Assembly: GCF_900168055.1 (NCBI RefSeq)
Contig: NZ_FUYS01000014.1
Coordinates: 1-64,000 of the forward strand
Direction: 5' to 3'
Source: Parapedobacter luteus
GTDB taxonomy: Bacteria > Bacteroidota > Bacteroidia > Sphingobacteriales > Sphingobacteriaceae
Length of the DNA stretch: 64,000 nt
The notes beneath the pieces are model-generated. The model was not told the origin of the DNA. It made no database searches and saw only the letters and a program-made list of their open reading frames with translations. The position numbers were made by a program, and so were the translations under genes. Position 1 is the first letter of the stretch; each line of letters starts with the position of its first letter. Below, piece after piece: positions 25,142 to 33,730 of the stretch.

Positions 25142-26551
25142 ATGAATTGGCATCGCATTGAATTTATCATCGCTACGGCTATTTATCTATTCAGCCTCAT
25201 TTTTATTTACAGCAATAGCATCGATCACTGGGGCGAGCGTTATGTTGCGTCATACATGGGGTGTGCCACGGTAATTTATGGTGTTTTCGCTTTATTTACA
25301 CAATGGATATGGCCTTGTTATTTCCGCAAAAGAAAAATCGAGCTGGGAGCGGTATTGACCCTGTTGCTTTTTTTCTTTTCCTGGATAGGTCTTTCCGTCT
25401 GCGTGTGGATAAGACATTATGCGGTGTATCAATCAACGGCCTTTTGGCCTCACCTTACTCGAGGCGAATCCCTCGCTGTATCGTTGTTGCTCTTCCTGTC
25501 ACTGTTTGCCTATGAAGGGCTCAGGCATAGTATTGTTTTAGTACGAACCAGTGGCAGGGGACTTTCCAAACGGATCATTCAAGAATCGCTGGTTGTACTC
25601 GGCGGCGGCATAGCCATCTTTTTGTTCTTGCTGAGCTTAGCGGAAAGCTTGGCGGCCTTATGGCTGTCGGCTGTCCCTTACGCATACACCATTTACGCGC
25701 TCAACATCTACTGGTTACTGCCTCTGCGGGAAAAACGGCATCATTCGTTGGTTTTGTACCTCGCTATCGCAATCGGGTTGTCATTCGTGATTTTCATTCC
25801 TTTCGGTATCTTCTTTCTAAATGTCTCGCGGGCGGCCGGTGCGGTGTTTTTTTTCGAATGGATATGCATTATCCTCATCGTAATACCGCTGGCCAATTTG
25901 GTCTACCGCCGCCAAAAGGAGCGCATCGCTCAGCTGGTTAATCTCCAACTGGAACTTGGGCAGACTTCGGCAGATCTCAGCTTCCTCCGCTCACAGATCA
26001 ACCCGCATTTCTTGTTCAATATCCTCAATACGCTGTATGGCACGGCGTTGCAAGAAAAAGCCGATCGCACCGCTTCGAGCATCCAAAAGCTTGGCGACAT
26101 GATGCGCTTCATGCTACATGAAAACAACCAGGACAAGATTTTACTCTCCCGCGAGGTGGAATATCTCCGCAACTATATTGACCTGCAACTGTTGCGTACA
26201 GCAACCTCCCCGGGTATCACAGTAGAGCATACTATCCACGACGCGCTAAGCAACACGTACATCGCTCCAATGCTGCTTATCCCCTTCGTAGAGAACGCCT
26301 TCAAACATGGCATTAGCTTGCAGGAAAAATCGTGGATAAAAATCAGCCTTTACGAAGCTGACGGACGGCTGTTTTTCGACGTACACAACAGCATCCACCG
26401 CAAACCGGACTCCGACCCCGAGCGGCGCCACTCAGGCATCGGCTTGGAAAATGTGAAACAACGGTTGGCGATGCTATACCCGGGCAGGCATGATCTGGTC
26501 ATTCGCGAAACAACGCAGGAGTTTTTTATCCACTTAACTGTAATTTGCTAA
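25142..26551 (+). CDS. LytS-type sensor histidine kinase (second system)
   Basis: 469 residues. Seven to eight predicted membrane helices fill about residues 5-265. The kinase domain has phospho-acceptor His in SQINPHFLFNILNTLYG, N box PFVENAFKHGISL, and a C-terminal GIGLENVKQRLAMLYPG. It is followed after only six bases by a thioredoxin-like gene, which in turn overlaps the LytTR regulator gene by four bases. All three are therefore one operon, and a redox protein is built into the two-component transcript. The large membrane part could sense a lipid or envelope state, but no ligand is visible. Confidence 0.92.
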   Translation: MNWHRIEFIIATAIYLFSLIFIYSNSIDHWGERYVASYMGCATVIYGVFALFTQWIWPCYFRKRKIELGAVLTLLLFFFSWIGLSVCVWIRHYAVYQSTAFWPHLTRGESLAVSLLLFLSLFAYEGLRHSIVLVRTSGRGLSKRIIQESLVVLGGGIAIFLFLLSLAESLAALWLSAVPYAYTIYALNIYWLLPLREKRHHSLVLYLAIAIGLSFVIFIPFGIFFLNVSRAAGAVFFFEWICIILIVIPLANLVYRRQKERIAQLVNLQLELGQTSADLSFLRSQINPHFLFNILNTLYGTALQEKADRTASSIQKLGDMMRFMLHENNQDKILLSREVEYLRNYIDLQLLRTATSPGITVEHTIHDALSNTYIAPMLLIPFVENAFKHGISLQEKSWIKISLYEADGRLFFDVHNSIHRKPDSDPERRHSGIGLENVKQRLAMLYPGRHDLVIRETTQEFFIHLTVIC

Positions 26552-26557
26552 ATCGCC

Positions 26558-28048
26558 ATGAAAAAAAAGCTCCTCTTGTGTATAGCCATGGGCGTGCATA
26601 TCTGGTCTTATGCGCAACTTAAGCTGAGCGGGCATGTCTCCAATCTGCCGGATGGTCCAAAGCTGGGGTCAGTGGTCGTCAATGTACCGTTGGCATTTGG
26701 GTATTTTGAAGATGCCAATAAGCAACTGGCTACCGATGCAGCAGGGTACTTCAATACCATACTGCCGTTGAATGAAGAAAAAATAGGCTATCTCCAATGG
26801 GGAAACCATGAAGTTTTTTTGTGGATGAGGCCCGGTGAAGACTTGACCGTAGAATTGGATGCTGCCAGCGGCGAAATCGTTTTCGGTGGTACCATGGCCA
26901 ATGCCAACCTCCTCCTTCATCGATTGGAATTGCAGAAGGCTCCGCTTTTCTATATAGACCATAGACGGGCGAACGCGGCGGCGGTAAAAGACAGCATCAT
27001 CCGCCCCCACATGGAGCAGCTAACGACAAAAACCAATCTGATAGATGCCAGTCCACTGAACGCAGGCGAGAAGGAATTTCTGAAGGCCGAGTTGCATTAT
27101 CATTTTGTGGTTTACTTCGACCTGTATGTGCGTACGGCTAAGTGGCCGACCGACACCTGGAGCACACTCATACAAGACGTTATCAGCGAGGAGACACCGG
27201 AGCCCAAGTCGGCACTCCGGGGGCCGATGTACTATGCTTTCGTTGACACGTACGTCGGTTTTCTGGAAACGCGTGCGTTTTCGGCGAGGGATAAGCTGCC
27301 TTTGTTCAAGACGTTGCTGCATGCCACCTATGGCATAGAGAGCTTTGACAGCTTGAATGCCATCTATGAGCAATATGGCGAAACGTACATCAACTGGCTG
27401 GCCGTAAAGCAAACGTTCGATGCCAAAACCGCCGAGCACTATCTCGCCAAACAAGTTAAAACCAAGTTCCATGGTGGCGAGCTTACCGAAGGGAAAAACC
27501 TGCTGGATGCACTACGTACTTCGTTTGGCCAAAGCGGCTACCTATCCACCCTGGAACGCAGCATGGACAGCTTAATAGAACGGTCTGTGGTACAGAACGA
27601 CCAAATCGTCATCCCCGCTGACTACCGGAGTTTTCAAAGCATCAACGCGTTTGTCAAGCAGTTTGCAGGAAAACTGGTGTATTTGGATGTCTGGGGGACA
27701 TGGTGTGGGCCCTGTAAGGTGGAAATGAGGCATGTACAACCGCTGAAAGAACGTTTCGAGGGCAAGGACATCGTATTTTTGTACCTTGATATGGACGACG
27801 ATAAGAAAGATGCTGAATGGCGGGAATACATCCGGATAAATGCGCTAACAGGGGTACATCTGCGCAAAAACAATGCCGACATACAAGCCATTTGGAGCGA
27901 GTTGCTGCCTGCTGATCAAAGTCGGCATGGCTACTATCCCAGCTACTTTTTATTCGATAAAAACGGTAACTTAGTAGCCGAGCCCGTTAGACGGCCCAGT
28001 GAAAAAGAAGCGTTGTATGCTCAATTAGACAAATATCTTAACCAATGA
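26558..28048 (+). CDS. TlpA-family periplasmic thioredoxin-like protein inside a two-component operon
   Basis: 496 residues. The signal peptide ends IWSYAQ. An N-terminal beta-rich domain (about 20-120, DUF4369-like; LSGHVSNLPDGPKLGSVVVN) and a helical middle lead to a thioredoxin domain (about 355-490) with intact redox site WGTWCGPCKVEM and a downstream PSYFLFDKNG with the cis-Pro region. Such proteins reduce or isomerise disulfides in the periplasm. Its place between kinase and regulator, with a six-base gap before and an ATGA overlap after, is unusual and suggests that its redox state or substrate is linked to the signal (inference). Confidence 0.9.
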   Translation: MKKKLLLCIAMGVHIWSYAQLKLSGHVSNLPDGPKLGSVVVNVPLAFGYFEDANKQLATDAAGYFNTILPLNEEKIGYLQWGNHEVFLWMRPGEDLTVELDAASGEIVFGGTMANANLLLHRLELQKAPLFYIDHRRANAAAVKDSIIRPHMEQLTTKTNLIDASPLNAGEKEFLKAELHYHFVVYFDLYVRTAKWPTDTWSTLIQDVISEETPEPKSALRGPMYYAFVDTYVGFLETRAFSARDKLPLFKTLLHATYGIESFDSLNAIYEQYGETYINWLAVKQTFDAKTAEHYLAKQVKTKFHGGELTEGKNLLDALRTSFGQSGYLSTLERSMDSLIERSVVQNDQIVIPADYRSFQSINAFVKQFAGKLVYLDVWGTWCGPCKVEMRHVQPLKERFEGKDIVFLYLDMDDDKKDAEWREYIRINALTGVHLRKNNADIQAIWSELLPADQSRHGYYPSYFLFDKNGNLVAEPVRRPSEKEALYAQLDKYLNQ

Positions 28049-28731
28049 CCACCATTGCCATTGACGACGAACCCCTCGCCTTAGAGGTCATCCGTAGCCA
28101 TGCTGCCAAGGTACCTTTCTTGGATTTAAAGGCTACGTTTATCAACGCCTTTGAGGCGATGGACTACTTGAGGCAACACCCCGTTGAACTCCTCTTTCTG
28201 GATATCAAGATGCCCGATATTTCAGGTATCGAATTTTTCAGAAGCCTCAGCAAAAAGCCACTGGTCATTTTCACCACCGCTTATTCTGAACATGCAGTGG
28301 CCGGTTTTGAGCTTGATGCGGTGGACTACCTACTCAAACCATTTTCGCTCGCCCGGTTTCTCAAGGCGTGCAATAAGGCGCAGGAATGGCTTCAATTGCG
28401 GGGTACCAATAGCAGCAAGCCGGAATACCTCTTTGTCAAAACGGGGTATGAACAGGTGAAAATAGCATTTACCGACATCGACTACTTGGAAGCTACCGGC
28501 AACTATGTCAATTTTGTACTGGGCGATCGCCATATCCTCAGCCGGATGACCATCACCGAGTGCGAGGAGTTATTACCTGCGCACCGCTTCATCCGTATAC
28601 ATCGCTCGTTTATCGCCGCTATTGATAAAGTACAGAAAATCGAACGACATCAACTGACTGTAGGCGACAGCATACTGCCAGTGGGTTCATCCTATATGGC
28701 CACGATTAAGCAGCTTTCGACCAAACCATAG
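28045..28731 (+). CDS. LytTR-family response regulator (second system)
   Basis: 228 residues. Receiver domain: IAIDDEPLALEVI, phospho-acceptor Asp in LLFLDIKMPDISG, and DYLLKPFSLARF. LytTR domain: FVKTGYEQVKIAFTDIDYLEAT and FIRIHRSFIAAIDKV. The gene overlaps the thioredoxin-like gene by four bases and is the last of the operon; a 7-bp stem hairpin follows at 28776-28793. Targets are unknown: no TTTTCGTAAA-type repeat is seen upstream of its own operon or of the TolC gene, and this LytTR recognition segment differs from that of the first system. Confidence 0.94.
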   Translation: MTTIAIDDEPLALEVIRSHAAKVPFLDLKATFINAFEAMDYLRQHPVELLFLDIKMPDISGIEFFRSLSKKPLVIFTTAYSEHAVAGFELDAVDYLLKPFSLARFLKACNKAQEWLQLRGTNSSKPEYLFVKTGYEQVKIAFTDIDYLEATGNYVNFVLGDRHILSRMTITECEELLPAHRFIRIHRSFIAAIDKVQKIERHQLTVGDSILPVGSSYMATIKQLSTKP

Positions 28732-28775
28732 GGCAAACTGTTCGTTTTCGAACACTCACTGCCCGATATCGGACA

Positions 28776-28793
28776 AGCCTTTCCAAAAAGGCT
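28776..28793 (+). terminator. Hairpin after the second LytTR operon
   Basis: AGCCTTT (28776-28782) pairs with AAAGGCT (28787-28793) around a CCAA loop. It lies 45 bp after the regulator stop. A shorter hairpin, GTTCG-tttt-CGAAC, is at 28740-28753. A terminator is the simplest reading. Confidence 0.5.
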
Positions 28794-28873
28794 ATTCACA
28801 ATCTATTTATAATCTTGTAGTTATGACTTTGGCGCAGACTATGTGTACCCTATGCCAAAAATAGCGCAACGAA

Positions 28874-30199
28874 ATGTTTGACAGAATACGTTATATAATT
28901 TATTTAGGCGTGGCTCTTGGATTGGGCAACCATGCCGCCATTGCACAAGACACCCTGACTTTGGAACGCTGTATCGAATTGGCTCTTGAAAACAATCTGG
29001 ACGTCCAGCAAAGCGAAATTCGGACCCAAAACCAAGCCATCAATTTAAGGCAAGCCAGGCAAAACTTAATACCTGATTTGACAGCACGTCTTGGTCATTC
29101 TTTTGAGGTAGGACGGGCCATCGATCCGGAAACCAACCAATACCTGAACAACGTGACCAATCGATACGGAAACCAAAGCCTCAGCAGCTCCGTGGTTTTG
29201 TTTGACGGACTACGGATGTTCCGCGCCATCACGCAACAAGCTTATGCGTACCGCGCAACCCAATTGGATGAACGATACGCCAAGGAACAGATAGCGCTCA
29301 ACGTGGCGAGCGCCTACATTCAGACCCTTGCCGCCCGAGATGTGGTTGCACAGACCGACAGCCTGGTTGCCGTCACCCGCCGTCAGGTAGAACGGCGAAC
29401 ATTGCTTTTTGAGCAGGGTGCCGAAGCACCTGCCGACTATTATGATTTGAAAGGCCAATACGCCAATGACCTCAACAACTTGAACGACGCTAAGACCCGT
29501 TTCAATGAAGCACTGGTTAATCTTTTCCAGCTGATCAATCTCCCTTTTGACGCCGAGACCCAGCTCGTTTCTCTCCAGGAACTACCGGCAAACGGAGGTA
29601 CCTTGACGGATGACGCACTCTACCAAACCGCGGCTGAGCGGCTAAGTGTCATTAAAGCCGCCGATAACTGGGTAAAAGAAGCCCAGTTCGGATTGAAAAC
29701 GGCTCGTTCGTCCTATTTCCCCTCGCTCTCCGTGGGCGGAGGTTTGACGAGCAGCTACATACACGGCAACGGCATTTACATCGACCAGGTACGTGATCGC
29801 GTTGGACAAAATCTGGGATTTACGCTTTCAATACCAATATTAAATCGATTTCAAGTACGCAACAATGTCGCGCGGGCCAAGCTTAACCTGTTCGATGCCG
29901 AAAACATTTCACGGACGCGCCGGAATGAGCTGCAACAAACCACAAGCCAAGCGTTGTTTAACCTTGATGCTGCCAAAACACAGTACGAAAACTTGCTCGA
30001 ACAGGTCGCAAACTACGCCGAGTCATTCCGCATTGCCGAAGTACGCTTCAATGCCGGCGCCATCAATTCCGTGGAATACCTGATAGCTAAAAACAAGCTC
30101 GACAACGCCAATGCCAACCTCGTCATCGCTCGCTACCAATGGCACCTCCGCCAACGCATTGTGGATTATTACAATGGCGAGATGCCATTGGATTATTGA
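28874..30199 (+). CDS. TolC-family outer-membrane efflux protein
   Basis: 441 residues. The signal peptide ends AAIAQ. The OEP fold is clear: LTLERCIELALENNLDVQQS at the N-terminus, repeated long helices with RQARQNLIPDLTARLGHS and KTARSSYFPSLSVGGG, and the second-half repeat RFNAGAINSVEYLIAKNKL. TolC-like trimers form the outer-membrane channel of tripartite exporters. No membrane-fusion or pump gene is next to it: upstream is a LytTR operon and downstream a convergent peptidase gene that overlaps it by seven bases. It must therefore work with pumps encoded elsewhere. Confidence 0.92.
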   Translation: MFDRIRYIIYLGVALGLGNHAAIAQDTLTLERCIELALENNLDVQQSEIRTQNQAINLRQARQNLIPDLTARLGHSFEVGRAIDPETNQYLNNVTNRYGNQSLSSSVVLFDGLRMFRAITQQAYAYRATQLDERYAKEQIALNVASAYIQTLAARDVVAQTDSLVAVTRRQVERRTLLFEQGAEAPADYYDLKGQYANDLNNLNDAKTRFNEALVNLFQLINLPFDAETQLVSLQELPANGGTLTDDALYQTAAERLSVIKAADNWVKEAQFGLKTARSSYFPSLSVGGGLTSSYIHGNGIYIDQVRDRVGQNLGFTLSIPILNRFQVRNNVARAKLNLFDAENISRTRRNELQQTTSQALFNLDAAKTQYENLLEQVANYAESFRIAEVRFNAGAINSVEYLIAKNKLDNANANLVIARYQWHLRQRIVDYYNGEMPLDY

Positions 30200-32376
30200 A
30201 ATGACCAGCGCTCCCTGCCGGTATCAGGATTGTAAGGGAGCTCTCCGGCATTCCAATCAGGCGGCTCCACCTGAAGCAGGTGCTTGACGAAAAAGTCACG
30301 CTTTTTCATTCGCCCGAAAGGGCCGCCATCACTATGGCCCATGCCCGGTATGGATAAAAAATCGAAGGTTTTGCCTGCTCTTATCAACGCGTCGGCCACG
30401 CGATAGGAAGACTCCGGCGGCACATTGCTATCGGCTTCGCCTACAATCAGCAACAACTTGCCGTTCAGCTTGCGCGCATTGGCAACCGTTGCACACGATT
30501 GGGCCTCATAGTGCGGCCCTACGGGATATCCCATCCACTGTTCATTCCACCACTGCTTATCCACGCGGTTGTCATAACAACCACAGGCGGCTACACCAGC
30601 TTTGTAGAAGTGCGATTGGAACAACAAAGCCGAGACGGTGTTTTGCCCGCCAGCAGAAGTGCCATACAAGCCAACGCGGGTGGTATCTACGGACGGATAC
30701 TTCTCTGCCAGTGCCTTGATCCACAATATGCGGTCGGGTAAGCCCGCGTCCGCGATATTTTGCCAGCATATGTCGTGAAATGCTTTGGAGCGGTTGGCGG
30801 TTCCCATGCCATCGATCATCACCACGATAAATCCAAGTTCGGCTAGACTCTGCATCTCGCTGTACGGCACAAAGGACTTGGGCACGAACGAGTCATGAGG
30901 TCCCGCATAGATGTTTTCAAGCACGGGGTATTTTTTTGCTGGATCGTAATCTGACGGCTTGCTGACTATCCCCCAGATGTCCGTTACGCCGTCCCGGCCC
31001 TTAGCGACGAACACTTCGGGTGGCGTGATGCCGCTTTGCTGATAGGCTTCACTTAGCACAGCTTCTTCCAGCACGGCTATTTCCTTGCCATCCTTCCCGT
31101 TGCGCAGCTTGGTCACCGGAAGCTGGTTGACGGTTGAGTAGGTGTCAATATAATAAGATTTGCTGGGCGAAAATACCACGCTATGGTTGCCCGGCTCGGG
31201 TGTCAAGTCAACGAGTCCCTTCCCGTCGAAACCAATGCGGTAATAATGGATATGATAGGGATCTTCTCCCGCGTTCATTCCGCCGGCGGTAAACCAGATC
31301 TGCCTGTTTCTGGCATCCACATCAACCACATCCCGCACCACCCATTCGCCAGCGGTGATGGGCTTTTCTATACCACTGATCAAATCAACCAAGTAGAGAT
31401 GGCGCCAACCATCCTTCTCTGACGACCGGATAAGGATATTGCGTTCTTCCGGATAGTGGGTATACTGCCGGTCGTGGTAGATAAACGTGCCGGTTCGTTC
31501 ATCGACGACATTTCGTGTGGTGCCCGTGTGACTGTCCACCTCGATAACACGAAATCGCTGATGACCTCGATCGAACTTCTCATAAGTAAAGTACCGGGCA
31601 TCCCCATACCGCCACCGCAACAATGGCGCTGCATTTGGAAAATCAATGGGCTCCGCGGCTACCTTGACGGCCGTCCGCTTGTCAAGCGGGAAAACAAACA
31701 AATCGTACGTCGTAAAAGGGTCTCCAGGTTGTTTGTATGGACGAGACACCAGCTGACCCCGCGTGGTTTCAGGAACGGCCGACAAGACAAAATGCACCAA
31801 TGAATCCTGTACCGGATGGATGAGATAACCAGCAAGGTATTTACTGTCGGGACTCCAAGCCACGGCTCCATATGGGTTTTCCTTGGTGCCATCAGAAGTA
31901 AATTGAATAATCTCTCCGTCGCTCAACCGCTTAGCAAAGAGATTGCCCTCTTCGATGTATGCTTCCCATTGCTGATCGGGAGAGACACGTTCGCCACGGA
32001 AATCTGCCATCCCCCAACGCCTCTGTCGATTGGGCTGCTGCACCTGCTCGCCCGGTGCTTCGGCTACCACTTGCGCTTTGTTGGTAAACAGTTGCTTTTT
32101 GCCAGATTTCGCGTCTACAAGCACGTATGCCGATGAGCCGTCCGGCAGGATATTTTCATACCAAAACGACTGCTCATCTTGACGCCAATGGGCTTCTACC
32201 CGATCGTTGAACACCGCATTTTTGGTAAGACTGTCCATCCTTGCCGCGTGTTTATAACGTGCTACGATTTCATCATGTGATGGCGTGAACGCCTCGGGGG
32301 TTTGTGCCACCAAGACGGACACATTGAGTAAGAGTGTTGCCAAAGGGGCATACCCTATCCATGTTGACTTATGCAT
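30193..32376 (-). CDS. Secreted S9 prolyl oligopeptidase family peptidase (DPP IV-like)
   Basis: 727 residues with a signal peptide ending VLVAQ. The N-terminal two thirds form a DPP IV-type beta propeller (DQQWEAYIEEGNLF, WSPDSKYLAGYL). The C-terminal alpha/beta hydrolase domain has the catalytic Ser in GLYGTSAGGQNT, Asp expected in LIVGEADSNVPPE and His in IPGMGHSDGG. Family members remove dipeptides after Pro or Ala. Periplasmic location is expected. A perfect TATATTTG -7 box lies 22 bases before the ATG. The 3' end overlaps the convergent tolC-like gene by seven bases. Confidence 0.93.
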   Translation of the reverse strand: MHKSTWIGYAPLATLLLNVSVLVAQTPEAFTPSHDEIVARYKHAARMDSLTKNAVFNDRVEAHWRQDEQSFWYENILPDGSSAYVLVDAKSGKKQLFTNKAQVVAEAPGEQVQQPNRQRRWGMADFRGERVSPDQQWEAYIEEGNLFAKRLSDGEIIQFTSDGTKENPYGAVAWSPDSKYLAGYLIHPVQDSLVHFVLSAVPETTRGQLVSRPYKQPGDPFTTYDLFVFPLDKRTAVKVAAEPIDFPNAAPLLRWRYGDARYFTYEKFDRGHQRFRVIEVDSHTGTTRNVVDERTGTFIYHDRQYTHYPEERNILIRSSEKDGWRHLYLVDLISGIEKPITAGEWVVRDVVDVDARNRQIWFTAGGMNAGEDPYHIHYYRIGFDGKGLVDLTPEPGNHSVVFSPSKSYYIDTYSTVNQLPVTKLRNGKDGKEIAVLEEAVLSEAYQQSGITPPEVFVAKGRDGVTDIWGIVSKPSDYDPAKKYPVLENIYAGPHDSFVPKSFVPYSEMQSLAELGFIVVMIDGMGTANRSKAFHDICWQNIADAGLPDRILWIKALAEKYPSVDTTRVGLYGTSAGGQNTVSALLFQSHFYKAGVAACGCYDNRVDKQWWNEQWMGYPVGPHYEAQSCATVANARKLNGKLLLIVGEADSNVPPESSYRVADALIRAGKTFDFLSIPGMGHSDGGPFGRMKKRDFFVKHLLQVEPPDWNAGELPYNPDTGRERWSFQ

Positions 32377-32398
32377 GTTTCAAAAGGTTACAAAACGC

Positions 32399-32406
32399 CA
32401 AATATA
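32399..32406 (-). promoter_or_regulatory. -7 box TATATTTG of the S9 peptidase gene
   Basis: A perfect TAnnTTTG match on the minus strand, 22 bases before the ATG. Confidence 0.6.
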
Positions 32407-32469
32407 AGGACTCAAATGGCAGCGGCTAAGCCATATTTTAACCCACACTTAGCAGGTATTGGCCATTCT

Positions 32470-33531
32470 TTATGAAGCATCGTTGGTATGGAACCGTTTG
32501 ATGCGCACGCTCACTCGCATACCTTTTCGCAGGTCTGTCACTGAACTCACAATCACCTGCAAGGAGAGGCTGGTGTCCTGAACGGCAACCACCTGGTAAA
32601 ATCCCTTGAATTGAATATCCACGACGTGAAAGCTTGCATGTGGGCTTTCCTCCAGCGATAGCCATTCAGGATGGACAATGACAGTCGTTGCATCCGTAAT
32701 GATACCCAATGCGGATGCCTCCGCGTTGGTAAGGATGTTGCTCTTGGCTAGCAATCGCGCCGTGTAACTATCCGGTGGCTGTCGGTACAGCAGCGCCGGC
32801 TCATCGGCTGCCACCAAATGTCCGTGCCGCAACACAATCAGCTGATCCGCCATAGAAAGCACTTCTGCCGGATCGTGTGACACCAACACCACCGTCAGCC
32901 CGGTTTCGTCCACGATATGGCGAATATCCCGTTGCAGTGTCTCCCGGAATGACGCGTCTACCTGATTAAAAGGTTCATCCATTAGAAGCACTTCGGGCTC
33001 CCTTACCAAGGCCCTGGCGATGGCTACCCGTTGTTTTTCGCCACCGCTTAGATCGGCAATACGTTGCTTAGTTAAGTGCGCAATACGCAGGCGGTGTAGC
33101 GTGGCTTCCGTCCGGCTGAACTTCACCGCTAAATCGGTGTTTGGTAGTTGAGACGCTACGTTGTCCCAGACATTGGCATAGGTATTCAAATCGTCAAAAC
33201 CCTGCGATACCATACGCATCGCATCGTGTCCGGGAATAAGTTTCTCTCTTGGGTTAGGTACTCGCCACCCCCGATAGCGTACTTCGCCCTCATCGGGTTC
33301 CAGCAACCCGTAGATGAGCCGGAGCATGGTACTTTTGCCACTGCCGCTTTCTCCAATGATGGCGGTGACCTGCGCCTCGGCAATGCCGAAAGTCAGCCCG
33401 TTGACCGCGACGACCGGCTCCTTGGCCTGAAAAGAACGGCTCAGGTTTTCGCCGTGGATAAGTGGAAGTCCGTCGCGGTGTACATCATTGGGTACCGAGC
33501 AGGATGGGGGAGTTGTTGGGATTGACACCAT
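32470..33531 (-). CDS. Orphan ABC transporter ATP-binding protein, PotA/CysA-like
   Basis: 353 residues. Walker A GESGSGKST, Q-loop RMVSQGFDD, signature LSGGEKQRVAIARAL, Walker B VLLMDEPF and H-loop VSHDPAEVLS are all intact. A C-terminal beta-rich extension (about 270-353; VVDIQFKGFYQVVAV, LRKGMRVSVRIKRF) is like the TOBE domains of importer ATPases of the PotA/ModC type. No permease or binding protein is adjacent, so the substrate and partner are unknown. A TAGTTTTG box lies on the minus strand upstream, with a small CCCGA/TCGGG hairpin in the leader. Confidence 0.85.
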   Translation of the reverse strand: MVSIPTTPPSCSVPNDVHRDGLPLIHGENLSRSFQAKEPVVAVNGLTFGIAEAQVTAIIGESGSGKSTMLRLIYGLLEPDEGEVRYRGWRVPNPREKLIPGHDAMRMVSQGFDDLNTYANVWDNVASQLPNTDLAVKFSRTEATLHRLRIAHLTKQRIADLSGGEKQRVAIARALVREPEVLLMDEPFNQVDASFRETLQRDIRHIVDETGLTVVLVSHDPAEVLSMADQLIVLRHGHLVAADEPALLYRQPPDSYTARLLAKSNILTNAEASALGIITDATTVIVHPEWLSLEESPHASFHVVDIQFKGFYQVVAVQDTSLSLQVIVSSVTDLRKGMRVSVRIKRFHTNDAS

Positions 33532-33632
33532 AAAAAGCCGTCCCGAGCATGTCGGGTCGGCACAAAACTACAAATTATTATTGATACAGTTAAGAAGCAG
33601 GGAATCTGGCAAATCAGGTTGACAATTCACGA

Positions 33633-33709
33633 TATTCCGGTTGTTGGGTTTTTGACTGGAACGCTCACTCCGTTTCGCGATCCTATGCCCCCCCCCAACA
33701 ACCGGAATA
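33633..33709. repeat. 77-bp element with perfect 16-bp inverted ends
   Basis: The arms 33633-33648 and 33694-33709 are perfect reverse complements (TATTCCGGTTGTTGGG on the left). The 45-bp middle contains GGAACGCTCACTCCGTTTCG and a run of nine C at 33688-33696. It lies between the beta-barrel stop and the start of the ABC ATPase gene, both on the minus strand. It could be a terminator or an extragenic palindromic repeat of the kind at 20296-20371. Confidence 0.6.
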
Positions 33710-33730
33710 AGCAAAAACTTGTCACACTTG

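Noticed and set aside
28874..30199. Complete tripartite efflux operon
   Set aside because: Only the TolC-like channel is present. No membrane-fusion or pump gene lies on either side.
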